This document shows, in pieces, positions 1 to 5,171 of a stretch of 5,171 nt of DNA (position 1 is the stretch's first letter; each line of letters opens with the position of its first letter). The position numbers and the translations under genes were made by a program. The notes under the pieces were generated by a model. The model saw only the letters and a list, made by a program, of their open reading frames with translations, had not been told where the DNA came from and did not search any database. Where the stretch lies: the NCBI GenBank assembly GCA_937128785.1, contig CAKZMS010000215.1:1-5171 (forward strand), read 5' to 3'. This stretch comes from an uncultured Opitutaceae bacterium. Its GTDB lineage: Bacteria; Verrucomicrobiota; Verrucomicrobiia; Opitutales; Opitutaceae.

Positions 1-2
1 AG

Positions 3-575
3 ACCGTTCAGTCGACCATCAAGCAGGCTGCCTCGATTCTGCATCGAGACTGCCTGAAACCTCACGGGTTTCGGAAGACCGGCTTGAACTGGTCAACACG
101 AGGGGAGTGGTCCCATCATATCAGCATCTCTCTCAACCGCTGGAACACCGCCGAGCTTGCCCAACTCAGGTTCGAGGCCGGCATCTTTATTCCGGAGTTT
201 CATGACATTCGGGAAAGTCCCCCGATCAAGGGCACGCCCAAATATTACGACTGCGCGCCACGCTCGTTCGTTCACCATAGTCCCGAACTAACATGGCAGG
301 AGGTAACGCTGACCACTTCAGCATCATCCTTGGCCAATGGATGGCGACCGCTCATCGAGAATGTCGCGCTGCCATGGCTGGATGAACTCAACAGTTTCGC
401 CAAAGTGGGCAACGAGTTTACGCAGCAAAACAGGTTTCTGGATGCAGCAATCGCCTACGCGCTGGCGGGTGACCGACAAGCCGCCGCGGAGGCCATGAAG
501 CAATCGCACCAGCGACTGCACCCCACCGCTCTACCACTCGCCCGGCGGATTGCTCAAAAGCTAAGAATTGACTAG
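3..575 (+). CDS. DUF4304-like protein, 5' end cut by the window
   Basis: The frame is open from the first complete codon at position 3 to the TAG at 573-575, so the gene begins left of the window. An internal TTG at 84 could be mistaken for the start, but the residues before it fit the family and should be included. The visible 190 residues begin with an amphipathic helix, then a segment reading LKPHGFRKTGLNW, then a strand pattern HISISLNRWN and an FEAGIFIPEF strand. The helix, the GF(K/R)+xGxxW turn and the following beta strands resemble DUF4304, a family of small, probably cytoplasmic proteins with no known function. The C-terminal part is helical, alanine-rich and basic at the end. There is no signal peptide or membrane segment in the visible part. 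It is convergent with the PEP-CTERM gene and appears unrelated to it. The family call is from pattern recall only; that the frame codes is more certain than the family name. Confidence 0.75.
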   Translation, partial: TVQSTIKQAASILHRDCLKPHGFRKTGLNWSTRGEWSHHISISLNRWNTAELAQLRFEAGIFIPEFHDIRESPPIKGTPKYYDCAPRSFVHHSPELTWQEVTLTTSASSLANGWRPLIENVALPWLDELNSFAKVGNEFTQQNRFLDAAIAYALAGDRQAAAEAMKQSHQRLHPTALPLARRIAQKLRID

Positions 576-605
576 CGAGAAACGGAGGCCGCCGCGCCCA
601 TACGA
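576..605. other. 30-bp convergent intergenic gap
   Basis: This gap separates the TAG of the DUF4304-like gene (+) from the TGA of the PEP-CTERM gene (-, 606-608). Two converging transcripts would normally share a bidirectional terminator here. I see a GC-rich run but no convincing stem followed by a U tract on either strand, so no terminator is called. Confidence 0.6.
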
Positions 606-1706
606 TCAGGCGGATCCGATGAGAATTGCATTCTTCGAGCGGCGCCGGCTTCGCCGAGATGCGCAGAGACCCAGACTGAACACGCCCAGCAAAGCAGCAA
701 AGGTCGACGGCTCAGGCACCGCGCTCATCGCTGAGGCGAATCCAGATGCAGCTTCGATCTCAAGACCTTCAAATCCCGCTATTTCTTCAAAGTCCCAATT
801 GATAGTGGCAGCAAATTCGTTGCCGTAATCGGTCTGCGAGTTGCCGATATCTTGGCGCGTGCCGGTCACCAAATTGTCGAGGGTGTAATCGTAATCGACC
901 GGATTGAAGTCACCAAACAGCATGCCCAACTCAATGGTTTCGCCCACTTGTCCTGCCAAAGTGATGTCGAAGTTGTAGACATTCATTTCATCGCCTTGGC
1001 CATTCGCGTAGGGCGTGGTGACGTCCAATTGGGTGACGCCACCGACAATCGCCTTCTGCACAAAATTGTAGACGGTCACATCGTATTGGAGGGAGAAGAG
1101 CTCGTCGCTGTCGTAGGCACCGAACGCACCTTGGACCGGGTCGCGTTGCTGCACCGTAAACTTCATGAAGTTACTGGCCGTCTGGGCATTGAGCCCATCA
1201 GTGGCAGCGGAGATCGAGATATCGAGATTGAGGGTCAGCTGCACATTGGTCCCCGCCGCCAAGCCGCTGTCGCCGGCATTGATCGTGAACGTGTCGAATA
1301 CCGCAAAAACGTATCGGGTGTCGAGAGACACTCCACTCCCCGCCCAGCCCAGATACGACGACGTGCTGCTGATTTGCATGGATCCCGCCGCCGGATTCAG
1401 ATCCCAGTTAGTGGTGTTGGTCGCCGTGGCGACGTCGCCGTTGAATTCAGTCGAACGCGTCAGCACATGATTGGAATTTTGCCGACCATTGGAATTGACC
1501 GAAAAAGGGGTGCCCGCCCCCGAGTTGGGATTCGTCAGTTTGACCTGTGTAGCTTGCTGCGCTGACCCGATGGGTAGCAAAATGGAAGCGCCCAAGGCGG
1601 CGGCGTAAAAGGAGGGACGGATGAATCCGAAGAAGAGAAGGAAGCGCACGGCAGAAAAGGTCGAGATTGATGCGCATGGAGCCGGTGCGACCCCATGCAA
1701 CCTCAC
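606..1706 (-). CDS. PEP-CTERM sorting-domain secreted/surface protein
   Basis: A predicted exported protein of up to 366 residues. The C-terminus carries the exosortase recognition tripartite signal: a VPEP motif (residues 330-333), a hydrophobic helix (about 335-349) and an arginine cluster (about 351-356). In this family exosortase is thought to cleave near PEP and release the protein to the outer surface or extracellular matrix. The first GTG (1706) has no good Shine-Dalgarno site. An in-frame GTG at 1649 (residue 20) would give a cleaner signal peptide: basic and hydrophobic up to LGASILLPIGSA, with likely cleavage at about A49/Q50, so the true start is uncertain. The mature part (about 50-329) is rich in Asn, Ser, Thr, Asp and Gly, predicted beta-rich, free of cysteine, and has only three lysines. 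I recognise no enzymatic domain. About nine residues follow the arginine cluster, a slightly longer tail than usual. It lies 78 bp downstream of the response regulator on the same strand. Confidence 0.88.
   Translation of the reverse strand: MRLHGVAPAPCASISTFSAVRFLLFFGFIRPSFYAAALGASILLPIGSAQQATQVKLTNPNSGAGTPFSVNSNGRQNSNHVLTRSTEFNGDVATATNTTNWDLNPAAGSMQISSTSSYLGWAGSGVSLDTRYVFAVFDTFTINAGDSGLAAGTNVQLTLNLDISISAATDGLNAQTASNFMKFTVQQRDPVQGAFGAYDSDELFSLQYDVTVYNFVQKAIVGGVTQLDVTTPYANGQGDEMNVYNFDITLAGQVGETIELGMLFGDFNPVDYDYTLDNLVTGTRQDIGNSQTDYGNEFAATINWDFEEIAGFEGLEIEAASGFASAMSAVPEPSTFAALLGVFSLGLCASRRSRRRSKNAILIGSA
609..719 (-). other. PEP-CTERM exosortase sorting signal
   Basis: This codes for residues 330-366 of the upstream-named secreted protein. 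It contains VPEPSTFAALLG, then a hydrophobic stretch ending LGLCA, then SRRSRRRSK and a short hydrophobic tail. The order PEP motif, transmembrane helix, basic cluster is diagnostic of PEP-CTERM. The exosortase gene itself is not in this window; in such genomes it is usually encoded elsewhere and serves many substrates. Confidence 0.9.
1560..1649 (-). other. Probable Sec signal peptide of the PEP-CTERM protein
   Basis: Counted from the alternative GTG at 1649, the N-terminus reads VRFLLFFGFIRPSFYAAALG and continues ASILLPIGSA before a Gln-rich mature start. Arginines in the n-region, an Ala/Leu/Ile core and a small-residue S-A site before Gln fit Sec/signal peptidase I processing at about residue 49/50 of the longest reading. 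The 19 residues before V20 look unlike a signal peptide, which favours a start downstream of 1706. Confidence 0.6.
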
Positions 1707-1735
1707 TCTATCGCCAATAAGCTGCGTCGAACATC

Positions 1736-1785
1736 CCCCCTCGGGGTGAAACCACCTCCCCTCCCGGGGGGAATAGCCACCTCCC
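1736..1785. repeat. Two imperfect 25-bp tandem repeats in the regulator/PEP-CTERM gap
   Basis: Unit 1 is 1736-1760 and unit 2 is 1761-1785; by direct alignment they match at 18 of 25 positions with no gap. Both end (+ strand) in the same nine bases, CCACCTCCC, and share a central GGGG block. Read on the minus strand, the sense of the flanking genes, each unit is GGGAGGTGG, five variable bases, CCCC, then a G-rich block. Unit 1 also contains the small dyad GGTG-GTTT-CACC, so each unit can fold on itself. The last base of unit 2 overlaps the regulator's TAG. No U tract follows, so an intrinsic terminator is unlikely. A protein-binding site for the adjacent regulator or a 5' leader structure of the PEP-CTERM mRNA is possible, but this is inference. 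Confidence 0.6.
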
Positions 1786-2456
1786 TACGTCGCCAGTCCC
1801 GAGCTGATCGCATAGCGCGCCAACGCGACGCCATCATGAAGGTCGAGCTTGCGCATCAGGCTCTTGCGGTGGGTCTTCACCGTTGATTCTGAGATGTCCA
1901 GTCGGGCGGCCGCCTGCCGCATACTCAATCCCTCGCCGGCGAGCCGGAGCACGTCGCGCTCCCGCGGCGTCAGTTGCTCCAAACCAGGTGAGGATGCCGG
2001 CTGTTCCATCAACAGCTTCAGCGCCTCGACCGAGTAATACTGGCGCCCATCGCGTACTTCGCGCAACGCCGCCAGTAACACGTCAAAAGACTCGTTCTTG
2101 GTCACATAACCTTGCACACCGGAATCAAGCGCCCGGCGCAGGTGGGCGGCTTCCGGTTGACCAGTAACTACAATCCATCGCGGCGGCGGCACGGACTCCG
2201 GCCATTGCTCAAACAACTGCCAGCCATCCGCGGCGGCGGGTTCCTGGCCCAAGCGCAGATCGAGCAGCACCAGTTCCGGTTGCTGCGCGATGAACAAAGC
2301 CAACGCCTCCTCGATCGTGGCCGCCGCTCCAGTCCACGCCATGTCCGGCTCACGTTGGATCGCGCGGGCGAGCAGCGATCTCAACATCGCATCGTCCTCG
2401 ACCACGGCAACGCGGAGGGCGGCGGAAGCGGCGGAGTATGTTTCGGGGTCGGCCAT
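1785..2456 (-). CDS. NarL/FixJ-type response regulator, REC + LuxR HTH
   Basis: A 223-residue cytoplasmic transcription factor, a normal length for the family. An N-terminal receiver domain (about residues 14-135) has the acidic pocket E20-D21-D22, the phosphoacceptor D66 in LVLLDLRLG, the switch T98 in IVVTG and the conserved K120 in GYVTKN; all key residues are intact. The C-terminal LuxR-type helix-turn-helix (about 159-220) carries LTPRERDVLRL and the recognition region ISESTVKTHRKSLMRKL. Phosphorylation by a partner kinase is expected to expose or dimerise the HTH. Its ATG lies 12 bp after the stop of the TPR histidine kinase, so the two are almost certainly co-transcribed and cognate. 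The start is supported by a GAGG placed 10 nt upstream. Its target genes are not shown by the sequence; the PEP-CTERM gene next door and the kinase operon itself are candidates. Confidence 0.95.
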   Translation of the reverse strand: MADPETYSAASAALRVAVVEDDAMLRSLLARAIQREPDMAWTGAAATIEEALALFIAQQPELVLLDLRLGQEPAAADGWQLFEQWPESVPPPRWIVVTGQPEAAHLRRALDSGVQGYVTKNESFDVLLAALREVRDGRQYYSVEALKLLMEQPASSPGLEQLTPRERDVLRLAGEGLSMRQAAARLDISESTVKTHRKSLMRKLDLHDGVALARYAISSGLAT

Positions 2457-2466
2457 GTGCAGGAAA

Positions 2467-2470
2467 CCTC
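2467..2470 (-). promoter_or_regulatory. Weak ribosome binding site of the response regulator
   Basis: GAGG on the minus strand, 10 nt before the ATG at 2456 and overlapping the TGA of the kinase gene. The overlap of stop codon and ribosome site suggests translational coupling of the regulator to the kinase. It supports the 2456 start. Confidence 0.5.
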
Positions 2471-4535
2471 AGCTTCGCGAAACGAGTGGAATCGAGACGA
2501 CAAAAATCGCCCCACCCTCTGGCGAATCCTCAACTACAATGGTGCCTTGGTGCGCATCGACGATGCGCTTGACGAGATGCAATCCCAGTCCGGTGGAGGC
2601 GTCGGCCGCCGTAGGTCGGGCACTGAGCTGGGCATAGGCTCCAAAAATCCGCTCGCGATCCTCGGCGGTCAGGCCCGGCCCCGTGTCTCCCACCCGCACC
2701 AGCGCGCGTCCATCGACCGCGCTCGTCTCCACGCTTACGTGACCATCAGCGGGGGTAAACTTGATCGCGTTGGAAACGAGGTTATCGACCACCTCCCGCC
2801 AGCGCCAAGGGTCGACCGCCGCGTCCACGGAGTGGTCGGCAGCGTGCTCGACTTGCACGTTTTTCGCGCGTGCCGCCGGTCGGTTGAGGGCGACCACTTC
2901 AGCAGTGAGTTTACTCAGATCCGTGTTCACGGGATGAATCGTGATTTCGGTCTGCTCGCGTCGCTCGGCTTCGAGCCAGGCATCGAGTTCTCGGCGCATT
3001 TTCTTCGCCGCCAGTCGGATTTCACCAACGCCCTCCGCAGGCGAATCCATCAAACCGTTTTCGATCTCACCGCACACCGCATCGATGGCAAAGAGCGGAC
3101 TGCGCAGATCGTGCGCCGCAAAACCCAACCACTCACTCTTGCGATCATAGAGGCGTTTGAGCTCGGCGTGCGCATCGCGCAACCCGGCCAGCGCCTGCTC
3201 GATCTCGCGTTGCTGGCGCGTCAGCCGTTGCTGGGCCCGACGGCTCTGGCGAAACATCGCGGCGAGGACGAGCGCGGCCAGCACCGCGGCCCCGGCCAGC
3301 ACCAAGACTGTGCGCCCGCGGGCCGCTTCGATTTCCTGCGCCTGTTCCGCCGCGATTCGGGCAGACTCTTCACGCGTGAGCGCGAGTTCCTGTTCGATGG
3401 CGGCACGCTGGAGTTGTTCGATCTCGCGCTCCTTTTCAGCAGTTTCAAAACGGGTCTGGAGCGCCAGTAGGGCATCTTCGCGCGCGGCCTCGGCGCGCTG
3501 GTCCCGGATCTCAGCCAAACGCCGGGCATCGGCTAACGATCCGGCAAATTTCTGCTGCTGCTCCCGGATCTCGCTGCGCACCCGATAGGCATTTTCCAAC
3601 CGCTCCGGATGCTGCAGATCCTCGGCCGCCTCCACCGCGCGCTCCGCCCAATCCCGGGCCCTATCCAGCTCACCCATCAGCTGATAGGTCAGGGCCAGGT
3701 TGTGCTTCAAAACAGTTTGGCCGTATCGATACCCCGTCGACTCGTCGTAGCCGAGCGCTTCGTGGTAAGCTTCCAGTGCCGCGGCATAATCACCCGAGGT
3801 GCGGGCGAGGTTGCCCAAGTTCGTCAGAATATCCGCCAACCCCCCCGGGTCTTCGAGCTCGCGGTAAATGCCCAGCGCTTCGCGCCAAGTGGCCTCCGCC
3901 TCCTTGGGTCGATCCAGCTCTCGATGGGAGATACCCAGTCCCAACAGCCCGGCCGCCAGGTAGCCCGGTGCATCCATCTCGCGGCGCAACGCCACGCTCT
4001 CCTCGAAAAACGGCAACGCCGCCTCCAGTTGCCCCATCTCCCCATAGTAGTTGCCGAGCGAGTTGGCCACGGCGGCCCGCCCGCGCGGCTCACCGAGCTC
4101 CATAAAAATATCCCGTGCTTCCAACAGAGCCTCGAGGCGTTCGGTTTGCTCCCCACGGAGTCCGTGCAGGTTGGCCAGGGAGTTGAGCGTCGCGGCAACT
4201 TCGCGACGAATCCCCGCGTCGCGCTGAATCACGAGAGCGCGTTGATATCCGGCCAAGGCGGCGTCCGCATCGCCCAGCATCTCCTGACTCACGGCCGACC
4301 AATACCACAGCGAGCCGCGCAATTTCGGCGCATCCATGTCCTCGCCCAGCGCGTCAAGCCCCGCCTGTGCCGCCGTCGCCATCTGCTCGAGTTCGTTCGC
4401 CTGATAGTGCGCCCGAACCTGCTCCAACGCCTCAGCGGCAGCAGCATGAGCCGGATCGGTCGATTCCGCCCCGCCGTTGAGCACGATGATTCCAAATATT
4501 ACCAGCTGCCGCCAATTCATTGCAGCAGACCTCAT
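2469..4535 (-). CDS. TPR-domain transmembrane sensor histidine kinase
   Basis: A 688-residue membrane sensor kinase. Order of parts: a short N-terminal signal/anchor (about 7-30, core LVIFGIIVL); an extracytoplasmic TPR array (about 75-345) with repeats starting NSL118, NSL158, LGL198, TNL238 and HNL278, an exact 40-residue period; a charged coiled coil (about 350-405, [15 protein letters not shown]); one transmembrane helix (about 409-428); a second coiled coil; a HisKA domain with phosphoacceptor H475 in [10 protein letters not shown]; and a HATPase_c domain with N-box N585/N589, G1 motif GDTGPGL (D617), F-box around F631 and G2 motif TGLGL (648-652). All catalytic motifs are intact; there is no HAMP, PAS or receiver domain. 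It should autophosphorylate and pass phosphate to the regulator encoded 12 bp downstream. The ligand is unknown; TPRs suggest binding a peptide or protein. Two starts are possible: ATG 4535 (GGAG only 4 nt upstream) or ATG 4520 (residue 6, GAGG 9 nt upstream), the latter giving a tidier signal peptide. Confidence 0.95.
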   Translation of the reverse strand: MRSAAMNWRQLVIFGIIVLNGGAESTDPAHAAAAEALEQVRAHYQANELEQMATAAQAGLDALGEDMDAPKLRGSLWYWSAVSQEMLGDADAALAGYQRALVIQRDAGIRREVAATLNSLANLHGLRGEQTERLEALLEARDIFMELGEPRGRAAVANSLGNYYGEMGQLEAALPFFEESVALRREMDAPGYLAAGLLGLGISHRELDRPKEAEATWREALGIYRELEDPGGLADILTNLGNLARTSGDYAAALEAYHEALGYDESTGYRYGQTVLKHNLALTYQLMGELDRARDWAERAVEAAEDLQHPERLENAYRVRSEIREQQQKFAGSLADARRLAEIRDQRAEAAREDALLALQTRFETAEKEREIEQLQRAAIEQELALTREESARIAAEQAQEIEAARGRTVLVLAGAAVLAALVLAAMFRQSRRAQQRLTRQQREIEQALAGLRDAHAELKRLYDRKSEWLGFAAHDLRSPLFAIDAVCGEIENGLMDSPAEGVGEIRLAAKKMRRELDAWLEAERREQTEITIHPVNTDLSKLTAEVVALNRPAARAKNVQVEHAADHSVDAAVDPWRWREVVDNLVSNAIKFTPADGHVSVETSAVDGRALVRVGDTGPGLTAEDRERIFGAYAQLSARPTAADASTGLGLHLVKRIVDAHQGTIVVEDSPEGGAIFVVSIPLVSRS

Positions 4536-4630
4536 CGCGCTCCGGCCAAAAACTCAATCACCCGATTCCAGGGGGGCCACATGATCTGCGGTCGGGAAGC
4601 GTTGGCACGCGCCCTTGCTCCGCCTTCAGC
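4536..4630. other. 95-bp intergenic gap, pyrophosphatase to kinase
   Basis: Both flanking genes run on the minus strand. I find no strong stem-loop with a U tract and no convincing -35/-10 pair ahead of the kinase. A promoter for the kinase-regulator pair is expected here because the upstream gene has an unrelated function, but the sequence does not show it clearly. Confidence 0.5.

Positions 4631-5171
<541 letters not shown>

Noticed and set aside
568..828. 86-codon open frame on the + strand after the DUF4304-like gene
   Set aside because: Overlaps the end of that gene and is antisense to the PEP-CTERM sorting signal, which is clearly real; no motif seen.
852..1565. 237-codon open frame on the + strand
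   Set aside because: Antisense to the PEP-CTERM gene, in register with its codons, with no recognisable motif or ribosome site.
1736..1785. GC-rich inverted segments as a rho-independent terminator for the regulator
   Set aside because: Stems are short, interrupted and not followed by a U tract on either strand; the tandem-repeat description explains the segment better.
2112..3470. 452-codon open frame on the + strand
   Set aside because: It lies antisense to the regulator and kinase, both of which have intact family motifs. Its translation is Arg/Gln/His-rich without any recognisable domain; long antisense frames are common in GC-rich genes.
4602..4620. Sigma-54-like promoter on the + strand: TTGGCACG followed by TTGCTC
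   Set aside because: The GG and GC elements are 11 nt apart, one more than the strict spacing of 10, and it points into the antisense of the pyrophosphatase with no + strand gene downstream.

Overview
The window looks like a piece of a GC-rich chromosome from a Verrucomicrobiota-like bacterium, possibly an Opitutales relative. This is inferred from a PEP-CTERM exosortase substrate, a kinase with a periplasmic TPR domain paired with a LuxR-type response regulator, and a membrane-bound pyrophosphatase. No rRNA or other taxonomic marker is present, so the placement is tentative.

Layout. Positions 1-575 (+) hold the 3' part of a small DUF4304-like gene whose start lies left of the window. It converges, across 30 bp, with four minus-strand genes that fill the rest. 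In their own 5'->3' order (right to left on the map) these are: the C-terminal third or so of a membrane-bound proton/sodium-pumping pyrophosphatase (4631 to the window end); a 95-bp gap; a 688-codon TPR sensor histidine kinase (2469-4535); a NarL/LuxR-family response regulator 12 bp downstream of it (1785-2456); a 78-bp gap that contains two imperfect 25-bp tandem repeats; and a 366-codon secreted PEP-CTERM protein (606-1706).

How it may work. The kinase and regulator are almost certainly a cognate two-component pair. A periplasmic TPR domain, with repeats at an exact 40-residue spacing, would sense a signal and pass it through one membrane helix to the H475 phosphoacceptor, and then to D66 of the regulator. 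The PEP-CTERM protein lies directly downstream on the same strand. It is either read through from the regulator or driven from the repeat-bearing gap, so it is a plausible output of the pair. The direct repeat is the least explained element in the window and the best candidate for a regulator-binding site or RNA structure. The pyrophosphatase and the DUF4304-like gene look like unrelated neighbours.

No CRISPR array, tRNA, rRNA, insertion sequence or obvious rho-independent terminator was seen. The remaining long open frames, including several over 230 codons, are antisense or frame-shifted shadows of these genes in GC-rich DNA.
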